Shown here piece by piece: positions 32,101 to 43,602 of a stretch of DNA of 64,000 nt. The notes under the pieces were generated by a model. The model was not told the origin of the DNA, did not search any database, and saw only the letters and a list, made by a program, of their open reading frames with translations. This DNA is from Hericium rajendrae (taxonomy: Eukaryota; Basidiomycota; Agaricomycetes; Russulales; Hericiaceae): the NCBI GenBank assembly GCA_033439255.1, contig CM065879.1, positions 3,168,501 to 3,232,500 of the forward strand, written 5' to 3'. A program made the translations under genes and the position numbers. Every line of letters begins with the position of its first letter. Position 1 is the stretch's first letter.

Positions 32101-34518
32101 CATCGCGCTCAGCCTCAAGTCGAAGTCGGTCTAGAGTTCCTATTAGAAATCGCCCTCCGGCCCCTCCTCTCGCGGACGTCGTGACTAGCCAAGCCACTCA
32201 TAGGCCCATCTGGCACATTCCTGAGACTTTGCCATTTTCTGTTCCAGATTCTGACACGCCGAGCGACGGCCTCATTTCTTATGACCCGGATGGCCCTGGA
32301 ACTCGTGTCGTGCTGCCCGTGTCGACTTTCCTTCTGGCGATTATAGGGATATTGCAATCCGAAAAAGACTGGGAGATTCTGTCTTACGTGCTGTGCCATC
32401 TTCCTACCCTCCTGGCGAACAAACATCTCTTTTGCGGCCCACGATCCAAGAGCGCCATATCGACGCTTCTCAGCACGCTCTGCAACAGCATCTCGAAGGG
32501 CGAATTTGCAGCATCTGTGACAAATTGGCCGCCTGGCCTCAAAACCCGCGATGCTCAAGCTTTGGCTTATCACACGCTTTCTGTGCTAATATCGTATAAA
32601 AAGTGCTTTGAGCCGTCGCTTCAGCACGTCCTGGTCGAAGTTTTGATCACGGGCCTAAGTGGTCAGCAATCTGCCATCAAGTGCTGCCTGCATGCGTTGA
32701 CGTTGGCTGCTTTCGAGCTGCCTGACTCGATGCGACGGTTCTTGACCAACATCCTGACCAAGTTGTCTCAAATCATGACGAACGCAACCATCGCCGTTCA
32801 TATCATCGATTTCTTGGCTATGGTTGGGTCGCTTCCGATGTTATATACCAACTTTATCGAGGATCATTACAAGATGGTCTTCGGCGTCGCGCTGCAATAT
32901 CTCCGCCTGCATAACCAACCGGAGCGTTCGTCCGACACTTCGTGGGCATTGTCGCAGCATGTCCGGGTGATGTCGTTCTACATCTTATACTCGTGGTTCC
33001 TTGCCGTCAAGCTTCCAGATAGACCACGCCACGTCAAGTACATCACCCGCCAGCTTCTCCTCGCGAACGAAGGCCAGGCGGAGATCGACGAGCCGACAGA
33101 GGTCTGCTTTGACTGGCTTGCTCGGTATACGTACGGCAGTGCCGATCCGAGGCCTACAAAATCCATGTTGAGCGATGTCATCTTCAACCCGTCCGTCGAG
33201 CAGAAGGCGCCGGAAAGCATCGGCGAGAAGACTTGGATTCTTGGCAATGCTGTGGTCACCATCCGCGCGCTGGCGAAGCTTGGCTGGGTTGAAGTGAATG
33301 CCCGTCGGGCGTCCGGTTTGACAAGGATCGTGGCCAGGACGGAGAACGTACCACTCGTTGGGCCGGGCGAAGTCGACCCCGACATGGTGTCCGTTCCTGC
33401 GATTTTGACTATGGATCGAGGTGTCTCGCCGGATGACGATCCCCTATATCAGGTGCGTAGCTTGCGCTCAATCTGTTATAACCACGATGTGTATCACTGG
33501 TCTACAGGAGATTCTCAGCACCTTGTTTCCACAAACGAACAAAGACGAGACGGAAGAAGCGGAAGCTCCAGACCCTGTCACAGGCTTTGTTTGGCAAGGC
33601 ACTGCGCCTTCGCAGCGGAGAAAAGACGTCGCCGTCGACCCTTCATACTTTGCTCTCCAGCTGTCTCGATATCCCGACGAGTCCAGCCGTCAACGCAGTA
33701 AAGTGGTAGATGCTGCGACTTTGCCCGCCCTCTTCCGGACTCTTGATCGGATCCCCGTGATTGATACCCATAAAGTTGGTATCTTGTATGTTGCTCCTGG
33801 TCAGACACATGAGGACGATATCCTAGCCAACACACACGGGTCACCTGCGTACACACGGTTCCTGGAAGGCCTGGGTCGGTTAATTAACTTGCGCGGTCAG
33901 GTCGATGTCTATGCAGGCGGTCTCGACCCTGACGAAGATGGAGAATACGCCTACGCCTGGTGGGACGACATCGGGCAAATATTGTATCACACCGCTACTT
34001 TGATGCCTCAACACGCCGAAGACATTCATTGCAACAACAAAAAGAGACACATCGGCAACGACTATGTGCGCATTGTGTGGAACGATTCGGGGCTTCCTTA
34101 CAGGTTCGACACCTTGACTACACAATTCCAATTCGTCAATTTCGTGATCGAACCCCACTCTGTCGGCGCAATTTCTGCATTTTCCGACAACATGCATGAG
34201 AATGAGTATTTCCGGGTCACAATTCAACGCGCCCCAGGCATGACCGAGTTCACGCCGATCGGGAACTTCAAGCTCATCTCCGCGAAGAACCTGCCTCTTC
34301 TCATGCGACAGCTCAGTCTGCTCGGCGACTGGTTTACGTCCGTGTTCCAGCACACCCAGAACGACACCGTGCAAGTCGAGATGCTCACGAATTGGCGGGC
34401 TCGGCTGCAAGCGATCAAGCGGTTCCGTTCTCAGCTGCCGCCGCCCGCGGCTACTCCAGAACCAGTCGAAGGCATTCTTGGACAAGAACCTCAGAGGGAT
34501 TTCACGTCTGCATTCTAG
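29152..34518 (+). CDS. TSC2: Tuberin homologue, Rheb GTPase-activating protein
   Basis: Tuberin is the GAP half of the TSC complex, which turns off Rheb and so TORC1 when nutrients are low. Three exons (29152-30776, 30827-33452, 33508-34518) join in frame to 1753 residues with no breaks. The N-terminal ~1400 residues are helical-repeat-like with Ser-rich linkers, as in the DUF3384/tuberin regions. The C-terminal Rap-GAP domain is clear: DTHKVGILYVAPGQTHEDDI, SPAYTRFLEGLG, AYAWWDDIGQILYHTATLMP, then KKRHIGNDYVRIVWNDSGLP with the catalytic-thumb asparagine in IGND. FQFVNFVIEPHSVGAIS and EYFRVTIQRAPGMTEFTPIG follow. The length is close to human TSC2 (about 1800). The gene is convergent with GEN1, with 203 bp between stop codons. 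Identification is firm. Confidence 0.93.
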
Positions 34519-34721
34519 GAGTTGTTTCATATTTTTTCTTCATTCATTCATTAGCTCCACATCTGCACTTATTATCACCCTTGTCGCATACTGCTGTGAT
34601 CCTTGTGTCGTCACTGTATCAACTATTCCGCCAGAATTCAAATCCACTAGTATGTTTGTAAATTGTAGAAACCCTATGAGAGATGTACACCATAAGCCAA
34701 GCCCATAAACATGCAAGATGG

Positions 34722-37487
34722 TCACGTCAAATCGATAACGTCGCTGCTAGTTGTGCGTGACACGGCCGTCGATCTGCTGGAAGAGCCAGACTTGCTGCCA
34801 ACCAATCTCGAAGCGCTCGCAGCCTTCGACCGCGCGACTAGGAGAGGAGGTATCTTCTGTTGACTCGCAGAACGGGTATGGCCGGTATCTGAGTCGCTCG
34901 ATATGTCGATGGTCGTAGTCTCCACGTTCTTCGCTTTCGGAGCAGATGCAGGGCCTGTCCTGCTGGATGCTATCGTCTGCACAGAGCTGGGCGGACGCGA
35001 CGTTCGCGATGCTGGTATCTGTGTGGATGGTCGGTCGCTGGGGAAGCTTCGTGCTTCAATGTTCCGCCGGGATAATGCAGTCTTCACTGGGGAAACGTGC
35101 TCCGTGCGATGCCGGGGCGATTTGTGAGGACTTCGAGCGATAGTAGGTGAAGTAGAGCCGGATGACCTTCTCCGACGCCTGTCAGACGAGATCTGATCAA
35201 CGGTCGCTTTGAGAGGTCTTCGGGAAGGGGGCAAGGGACGAGGGGGCGGAGGCAGGGTATCGGACTCGTCCTGGCTGGATTCTGACTCCAGTGCCTTGAA
35301 GGCCATGGGGAAAGGACGAGGGGCTGGTTTTCGGGGCGTAGATTGTGAAGTCTTCGGGGTAACTCGCGACATATCCTTCGACGAAGAGAATACCGGCAAA
35401 AGGTCTCCTTCGTCGGAGCTGAGATCGTACACGGGGGTAGAGGATTCTGCACTCCATGCTGTGTTTTTCCGCACAGCAAGGCCGGTATGTTGACTCGAGC
35501 TGCCTGCGGTCGAGCGAGAAGCGATACTGGACGACGTCGCAGAGCTCACGACAGCAGGTTTCTTTCTTGTGTTCGTGGGCACCTTACCGGCGGGCTTGAC
35601 AGGCGAGTTAGGACGTGAGATCCCTTCCGATTCACTACATGAGGCCTTGCTTCCATCATCATCCCGTACCTGTTTCCGAGCAGTTGTTGCTTTCTTTTTT
35701 CCCTTCCCTTTCGGCTCAGCACCAGTTTTCGTCCGCGGTTTTGTCTTTTTCTTCTTCTGCTGGAAATCTTCGACCAAATCTGGACATATCAGGTCCACCA
35801 TGCACGCAGGCATCCACATTCGAAGATTGGCATGGGGATCAGCGGGCTCTTTGTCCTTCTTTCCCGTTGATTCTTCGTCTGAGTCATCTTCTTCGGAAGC
35901 ATAGACGTCATAGGTCGTATCCGCAGGCTTCCGAATACCTTGAATGCCGGCTTCGGACATGCGCACCAATTGTGTAGGCGCAATTTCCAGGCGGTACTCG
36001 AGCAAGCCGTCTGTATAAGCATGTGTCCGTGTCGAATGAATTTTAACAATCAGTTGCTCGTCGTTTTCGTCGTCTTCATCCACAGTCTTGAGGTGCATGG
36101 ACGAAAAATGCTTTGCGAGCATTTTGGAGGGCGTTCCGATGATGGCTGGGCGGTCTGGCTTCCCTTTCTTCGACGGTGTTTTGAGCGGATCGTCGTGAAT
36201 GCGCTCATTGCTAGATTTGTCAGACTCCAGCACGGCGCGACGCAGAATACGCAAGACAGCGCTTGGCCAGAGTACGGTGCGGAAGCGCTTGATGATAATG
36301 TCCTTCAAGCCCCATTCGAAATGGACCTCACAGAGGTGTGCAATCTTGCCGAGATCTGGTTCGCGCTCCCATGTCGGGCGTGTATGCGTACGCTTGGCGC
36401 TGGCATCGTTCTCAGACGTGATGGGGTTTGCATAAGAAAGCAGGACTTCGATGTCTGGGAAGTCATCCGGGACTGTTTTTGCCAGGCTCGGCTTTTTGGA
36501 GCCCAAGTGGCCTTTCGAGTTCGTGCGTAGTTCTTGGCGCAAGTCGTCTCGCCAACGGTCGAGGAATTTAGGTAGTTGATCTTCAGGCTTTGAGCGCACC
36601 GCTTCCAGTAGCTGGTCTCCGAAACCGCACTTCGCAAGGCCATGAGCGATATTCGGACCACAACGCGGGAGGCCAGCTTGATGATAATCTCCACCACTCA
36701 GCAGACCGATGAGGATCATACCGCCTCTCGTGAGTTGCACGGAGGAATTGGAGGTGATGGACTTGGATTTATAGACAGCTGTGTGGTTCCCGTCATCTCT
36801 GCCGGCAGAGTTCTTGTTAGCATGCGCTCGGTTTCCGCTAAGGGTTGCGCTGGGACTGAGGAGGCACCTATGAGTTCATTCGTTCTGAAAACACATTGAA
36901 AGACTTACTTGCGAATAACCATTGTCGCACCAAAGAGAAACGTGTCCACGTCATCGGAGAGAATGGCATCGATGACGCCTATACTATTGAGATAAGCCAA
37001 CTCAGCTTCAGCCTCGCCAGGAGCCTGACGAGTGTAAGTCAAAAACCATGCTGACTTGGAAGTGTGCTAACCATTCTCCACTCGAAGCCAAACGCTTCGA
37101 TGATACCCTTCATACCATTTACAAGCCAATGGTCCTTCCCAGTAATCCGTTTTCCCCTCTTCACGTTCGGACGCTTGGGCCCGTCGAACACAAAAAGAGG
37201 CAGGAACGGCATAGTCATCAAACGCGAACAGCGAAAGAAGAGGGTCCGCAGCTCAGGATTTTCACCTTCTCTTCCGTATGCCGCATGGAAGAACCAGATT
37301 GACGCGTCGATTCCTATTCGCAAGCCTCGCGCACCGCCGGGATTGGCGAGAAACCCGTCGACCACTGTCAAATGAGTTAAAGAGTGCGTCTCCGCCGTTG
37401 GCCGCAGAATCTGCAGAGTGCACGATATAAGTCCCTATTCGCATCGCAGAAAACTGTACTCACATCCCAGAGTCCAGGTACGCCCAT
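34722..37487 (-). CDS. GEN1: Holliday-junction resolvase, XPG/Rad2 family (GEN1/Yen1)
   Basis: Structure-selective nuclease that cuts Holliday junctions. ATG at 37487 gives MGVPGLWD, the family's N-terminal clamp, split by an intron (37463-37411). XPG-N follows: GLRIGIDASIWFFHAAYGRE with the metal-binding Asp, and PFLPLFVFDGPKRPNVKRGK. XPG-I reads APGEAEAELAYLNSIGVIDA, ILSDDVDTFLFGATMVIRN, holding the acidic catalytic residues. A helix-hairpin-helix (TRGGMILIGLLSGGDYHQAG, LPRCGPNIAHGLAKCGFG) and a chromodomain-like region follow. The long C-terminus is disordered, with Lys-rich stretches (QKKKKTKPRTKTG), Ser/Pro patches and an end in TTSSDVIDLT. Repeated ETTTIDISSDSD-like and VIDLT motifs resemble SUMO-interacting motifs. 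Regulation by phosphorylation or SUMO is inferred from family knowledge. Confidence 0.9.
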
Positions 37488-37858
37488 TGCTGTCAGAGAC
37501 GATCCAAGAGGCGCAGAAGCAAAAGTGTAATGTCGAGTTGGCCACTCGGCGCGTCGTGGACGTGAACCGACGCGTGAGACATGTGACCTTTATTGTAAGT
37601 TCTCTCAGGTGTGACGGGTAGCAGGTACGGGCACCGAGATGAGGCTTTTCACATCTACTATTGTGCAGAGCTATGCATGAATGTCATTGATATAGGAATC
37701 TACCCAATCAGATGCAATTACGTTTCAAGAAATAGAGTAGCGAAAGTCGTTAAAGTCCGTTTACAACGAATTACAGTGGATAGACCGGTGCCATGTTATT
37801 TTCCCGAGAACATGAAATCAGTAAATACGGTGTGTGAATGGAAAAGACAATGTCCTGG
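37488..37858. other. Intergenic, upstream of GEN1 and downstream of HRP1
   Basis: Contains the GEN1 promoter and the HRP1 3' UTR. No gene seen. Confidence 0.5.
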
Positions 37859-40045
37859 TCAACGAGCATATGGATGGAAACTGTGCTGCCCTCTGTTCAT
37901 TATCCTCGCAGGGCCAGGACCGCTTGGCATTCCCCCTCTCCTCGCACCCATCATACCCATACCCTGCCGCATACCCATACCCATGCCGCCCATGGTATTC
38001 ATGCCTCCCATTGGTGCACCACCTGCCATCATGCCTGGGCTGGCCCCACCCATAGGACCCATACCGAGACGCATGCCGCCCATGCTGCCGACCCCGCCGG
38101 CCATCGCACCGGCCATCGCGTTCATCCCACCCATACCGCCTGCCATGGGACTCATTCCGCCCATCGCGCCCATCCCACCGGCCATACCGGCCATACCGCC
38201 CGTGCCTGCAGCGGCGGTCATGCCCGCGCCCATAGCCGCACCGCCCATGTTTCCCATGCCGAATCGGTTCATGCCCATGCCCATCATAGGGTTGAAGCCC
38301 ATCATGGGCATGCCGCCGCCCATCATGCTGTTGAAACCCTGCCCACCGCCCATCTGACCCATCATGCGTTGATACATCATGTTCATCTGCTGTGGGTCCG
38401 CAGCTGGCTGCTGAGACGCCATGTACGGCACGTTGCCGCCTGCTGGTCGGGCGTCCCGGTCTTGGAAGTCTCTGCCAGAGGTACTGGCACGGCTCTGATC
38501 TCTCTGGTTCCGAGGCTGCGCAGTCTTCACTTCGATCTGCGGACAAGCGTGAGTAAAGGACTACAGCGGCACGCCCATTGCGAGGAAGGACCAACCTGTT
38601 TGTCATCCAAGACCAGCCCGATTTTCCCGACCAATTGTGCCTCGTTGCTGTTGTCTTCGAATGTCACGAAGCCGAAGCCCTTCGAACGGCCAGTCTCGCG
38701 GTCGACCATGACTGTCGCATCCACGACCTTGCCGAACGTGGAGAAGAAGGCGCGCATAGAGTCTGAAGTGGTTTGTGGTGCCAAACCGCCGACAAAGTAC
38801 CGCGTATTTCTCAGATGCTCTTCTCGTGGGATGGCGCGCTTGGGGTCAATCTACAATGCTGAGATCAGAAAGATCTCGACATGGTAAGAAGAGAGGAACA
38901 GACCGCTTTGCCATCCAGGAAATGCTCCCTAATCATGACAGCATTTACCGACGCTGGGTCTTCGAACGTCAGGAAGGCGAAGCCGCGAGATTTGCCGTCC
39001 GGATCGCGGACGATGGTACACGCATCGACCTTGCCAAACTCGGAGAAGTAGTTCCTTAGGCCGTCTGCTCAGAACAGACACACCACGTAGACATCGAATG
39101 GTCAGCAAAACAAAGTCTCATTTTCGATGGATAAGGTAGCGGGGACAAAGTACCGTCTGTTGTATCCCAGCTCAAGCCGCCGACGAACATCTTGCTATTA
39201 GGAGGGACCGTAACGCGTGGCACCAGAGTAGGACGTAAGGTCAAGTCGGTAGTAGCAGTGGAGGTAAGGCGACAGAGCGGAAATCACGACAAATCATTAG
39301 CACCAGGTAGCAAAAAGCAAGCAGAGGTAGGTGATAGCAAAGTGCCGGTACCGCAAGTTATCGTAACTTGTAAATGCATATAGCTGCGGTCTCTCGTGCG
39401 GAGAGACGGGCGTATCTGATACCTGTAAGTAGCAAAGAGGAGCCGCAGCGTCCTCGACAACGCCGGTGGCCGATGCAGGGCCGGCATGGGCTATGTGATA
39501 TTTCCTGTCCTAAACACATGATACATCAGAAACACTCACCCCTCGTCCTTCATCTCCGACGGCCGTATTGGTCTGTCGCCAGGCTTTGCACCGACTTGTC
39601 CGGGGACCGACCTGTCAGAGGGCATGGTGTCAGCATACCCCCGGCCTTGGCGCTCTTGACTGGGAGTTTGACGATATGCAGAAAATTGCTGCGCGACTTG
39701 CGCTGAGTACGACAGATTCGGGCCCTCCCCCGTCGTTGATGGTTTAGCGGGAAGAGGTGCGGGTGCAGGCTCTGCAGGCTTGCTTGTGCTTGGTTCATTG
39801 GTCTGCGCTTCTGCGGCGGGCGGAGCATCCGACTGTGCGGCGTCGCCTTCGGCTGCCGCTGGTGGCTTCTCTTGTGGGGCCTCCTCGGTTTGAGGTTCAT
39901 CGGATTGCGGCAGAGTAAAATCTTCGTCGAAGTCGTCGCCATAAAGACCTGACAGTGGTAGTGAGCAAAGACCAATTTTGGGATTACAGCATGATCACAT
40001 ACCGTCATAGAGGTTGTCCTCATTGTTGTCAGCCGCTTTCGCCAT
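37859..40045 (-). CDS. HRP1: HRP1/Nab4-like hnRNP with two RRMs and a Met/Gly-rich tail
   Basis: RNA-binding protein of cleavage factor IB type, acting in mRNA 3'-end formation and export. ATG at 40045 (MAKAADNNEDNLYDG). An acidic, Ala/Pro-rich N-terminus (DDFDEDFTLPQSDEP) is followed by RRM1 (RNP2 KMFVGGLSWDTTD, RNP1 KSRGFAFLTF) and RRM2 (RNP2 RYFVGGLAPQTTSD, RNP1 RSKGFGFVTF). The RRM1 and RRM2 exons are separated by short introns. The last exon, about 220 residues, is dominated by GM, MGG and NMM repeats (MMGGGMPMMGFNPMMGMGMN) and ends RGQHSFHPYAR, a PY-NLS-like terminus for karyopherin import. The domain order and spacing match fungal Hrp1. The large methionine content of the tail, compared with the usual Gln/Asn, is notable. 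Confidence 0.88.
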
Positions 40046-40445
40046 CGTCTTGAGTGTAAGTAAGAGATTCAAGAGTCTCTGTCGCCGGCCCTGGAAGATG
40101 TTGCGGGAATAGTGGGCAGAGTTGTCGTGGTTGGGTGAGAGCAGCTCCTGAAGCGAAGGCCACTCTGCGCCGCCTCGGCACGAACACCGACTCGCATACA
40201 CAACGACAAACAAACTACCACTGCGCCCGCGCCCAGCTTTCACCGGTGCAGACAAGGTGCAGAGCTTCCAAATATCGCGACAGCATGAAAAGCAGAACAG
40301 TCCCGAGTATAGTCAATACAGAGCGATATCCAACGCTGGTACAATGTAATATTGCAGATACAAACAGTGTGTGCGCTCAACCAAGCAGAACATCCTATCG
40401 TCAAACACGGCCCGTCTATCCCTCGCCTTCCATAAATTAAAATCC
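40046..40445. other. Intergenic, HRP1 promoter and 3' end of VHS gene
   Basis: About 400 bp upstream of HRP1 and downstream of the next minus-strand gene. No gene seen. Confidence 0.5.
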
Positions 40446-43400
40446 TTAGTGTACGCCGCTCACAGGCGCAGCCAGTCGTCCTTCTCGGAGTCGCTGCTCG
40501 GTGCGCTCTGCGACAGCATCATATGCGTAGTGCACTGGTCTCTGCCACTGCCCCCGACGCGGGTCATCCGAATCCGAATCACCACTGTCCTCCTGCCGCG
40601 GCTCATTGTCCCTCCTCTCGTAGAAGATATCGTCTGGGTTAAAGGATTCTGCAAGCAAGAGTGTCAGTGACAGCCGGACTGTGCATGATGAGAGAACCGA
40701 CCATCTGGTTCTTCAGCGTCGACAACCCGCATCTTTCCCCTTGCTTTCTCGCTGATGCCAGGTATGGGTGTAACGACCTCGTCATCCGAATCATGTCCCG
40801 CCGATGCAGGAATGCCAGAAACATCCAACCGTTGCAAGCCGTTGCCCAGTGCATCTTGACTCGCACGCCCAGAAGTGCTATGGCCGTGCGAGCTGATGCT
40901 GCTGTAGATGTTCGCAAGCACCGCACGTTCCGGAGATGGCGTGTGCGAGCGAGAGCGCAAAGATATGCCGGGAGAGCGGGGTCCATGCGGTGCAGGAGGC
41001 GGAGGGGCGAGTAATGGTTGGGCTGAGTGCACCGGGTAAGCTGCGCCACCCGATTGGTAGGGTATTGGTGGGAGAGGATGGTTTGTACTCGGGTGGACAG
41101 CCGGCATAAGAGCCGATGGCACGGGCGATGGCGAAGGCGACGGAGAGGGCGAAGGGCTTCTAGATGAGGAACCGACCATGTTCGCTGGTGGTTCGAGATG
41201 AATGTAGTCTCCATTATCGTCGTATGCATATTGCTGCACATGGAGTGATTAGTGTCAGGAGCCGTGGTCTTATTTCAAAACTGCTTACAGAGCGATCAAT
41301 GCGGACCTCCCTCCGACTCCTCTCCTCAACTTCTCTCTCGGTTTCCCTCTCGATACCTATACGCTCGATATCGTCGTACATCTTTAAGACAGCAACGAGA
41401 GCAGCGTTCGCGTCTAACAATTCAGAGAGCAGCTGTTCTTCGACGGTTGGCTCCGGAGGATGTTCGTCGCCTGGCCTGGGCGTTGCGTTGGGGCTTAATT
41501 TTGTCGGCGCGAGATCATTAGGAGAGTTGTTGCCATTTGATCGCTTTCGCTGAGCACGCTGAGCTTCGCGAGCCTGGCGAGACCGGTCCGCGCCGGCAGA
41601 TGCCCAAGAAATTTGCGCATAGATGAGCTCTTGTGAGTTCAGACATTTATCATGAAACTCCTGGAGAACACTATTCAGATACTGAACTCGATTTATAAGC
41701 AGAGTCAAGCGCACCTTGATGATGTCTTTTTCTTGCAGATCTTCGGGGCGCGCAAAGGTGAGAGCTTCGGAGAGAAGCGCAGCGTTTCCATGCGCAAACT
41801 TGCATTCCTGGAACAGACGACGGATGTCCTCGTCTGGTGGAATTATGCGATGACGCGAAGAATTGTGCTTAGACCTGTTGTTCAATGCCTGATAATCAAA
41901 CGTGGGCGATAAGATAAATCAATAATTTTGCTGTCAAAAAAAGAAGGTAAAACTGACTGGAGGAGCAACAGGTTGTTGAGGTTGGGATGCAACGTTTGTT
42001 ACGGGTTGCGATTGCGGTGCCCAACCCGCAGGCGGTCCGAAGATCGACGACCGACGAGGTTCAGCTGGACTGAACATCGCATCGTCTGTATCGAAGGGGA
42101 TGCCCTAAGACGTAAAACCCTTTGATAATGACCTTTAGGTTTAAAGAGTACAATGCCTACCTCATCCGGTTTTCCTGGAGGTTTGACCTTCCTCCAAAGG
42201 CCACGAAAGCCTTCATTTTTGCTTTCTTTCCCATCCGCTCCTGGATGACGCCTGTCAGTGACTCGGCAAGTGGGTAGTGCGAGAAAAAACATACTAGTGG
42301 ATGAAGCGTAGGCAGCGGCAGCAAGCACGTCTAGTAAACGCTCTTTTACAACAGGTGAGGTGCGCGAGGATCCCAAGACATCTTCTAAGGTGTCGAGAAA
42401 CTTGCGATTTGTACATTGTTGTACAAATGTCTCAGACGCATTGCGTAGCATGATGGCCCATAGCTAAGAGAAATCAGCTCAAACTCACTGCATTAGAGCG
42501 AAAGACACCTACCCGAGCAGCAGACAGCTGTTGTGGTGCATCACCATACCTATATGGTTGGTTGGTAAGGGTGGAACCAAGAATTGAGCCGCTGTCTGTG
42601 CTTACTTGAATTCCCTCCTCAGCGCTTTGGCCGCTTCCTTCGCGTTCGTTTCGCTGGAGGATGCACGTTCGCAGACTTCCAGAACAATGGTCCAGTCCTC
42701 GGAAGAGGTAGCTGTCAGATAACCTATACGATATTAGATCCAGTGACACGGGATCCTCGAAGCATGTAGATTTCATACCAATCATGCGCATTAGCTCTTG
42801 CTGGTTCTCCTCTTCTTTTTCCCGCATTTCTCGCTTCTCTCTTTCGCGCTCCACACCCTGACTTGCCCAGTCCCAGAATCCCTTCTTCTCCTTCTTCTCC
42901 TCCTTCGTATGTCCATCCGCCGAGCTGTGGACATCCTCGCCACTGCGGTAGGACTCCCTTTCCCTATCCCGTTCTCGGTCCTTCTCCTTAGCATCATGAT
43001 GTGGATCAAGAGCCTTGAGGATGGTGACGGCAGCGGCAGGCTGCCGGCGTTCCCGGTCACGTTCGCGGGCAGGATCGCGTTCCCTTCCGCTCGTGGATCG
43101 AGCTGACGGAATAGGCATCGGAGTTGCGCCAGCGTGGAATGGTGAGTTTGCGCGGGGAGCGGGAGGGACTAGCGGGTTGGGGACAGGTGGCGAAGCGCCC
43201 GGGGGAAGAGATGCGAGCGAAGAAGACCGCGAGGTCGGAATGACGGGAGGGCGGGTGGGATCAAGCGTGATAGAAGGAGAGCTGTTCACTTCGCTTTGTA
43301 CGACGTGCCAGTGCTCGTCCTCGGACGAATGGCCCCTCGCATGGTCACGGTTATGATGCTGGGTGCGCAGAGGGTGATGCGGAGGTGAGGGCGCAAGACG

Positions 43401-43602
43401 GGGTTGTGGCGGTACCATGGGCTGGTGCGCATGGAGATCCTGGAATCATAGCATCGCCAAGGGTCAGATGGGAAGGATGGTCGAAGGCAGAAAGGCGACT
43501 CACCTCTGAAGAATTACCCGAACCCAAGTCTGTCGGGATGTCTCTGGAAGCGGGTGTGACCTTTGTTATCTTGGGCTTATCTCGGGCGAAAAACTTCTTC
43601 AT
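40446..43602 (-). CDS. VHS-GAT domain endosomal/actin trafficking protein (LSB5-like)
   Basis: ATG at 43602 (MKKFFARDKPKITKVTP). After a disordered region with basic DR/ER repeats (EKDRERDRERESYRS) and KEEKKEKKGFWDWASQG comes the VHS domain. It reads ELMRMIG…YLTATSSEDWTIVLEVCERA, AKEAAKALRREFKYGDAPQQ, LSAARLWAIMLRNASETFVQ, then RKFLDTLEDVLGSSRTSPVV and RLLDVLAAAAYA. A GAT-like helical bundle follows (IRRLFQECKFAHGNAALLSE, RVQYLNSVLQEFHDKCLNSQ, LLSELLDANAALVAVLKMYD), then an acidic, Pro/Ser-rich tail (SPSPSPSPSPVPSA) ending RLAAPVSGVH. Such proteins bind ubiquitin, clathrin or actin regulators at endosomes. Many short introns; all joins I tested keep frame. It may be closer to LSB5 than to GGA, since no GAE ear domain is present. 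Confidence 0.83.

Noticed and set aside
33880-34530. 216-codon minus frame
   Set aside because: Antisense of the conserved TSC2 Rap-GAP exon.
37838-38887. 349-codon plus frame rich in His, Thr and Ala
   Set aside because: Antisense shadow of the Met/Gly repeats of HRP1.
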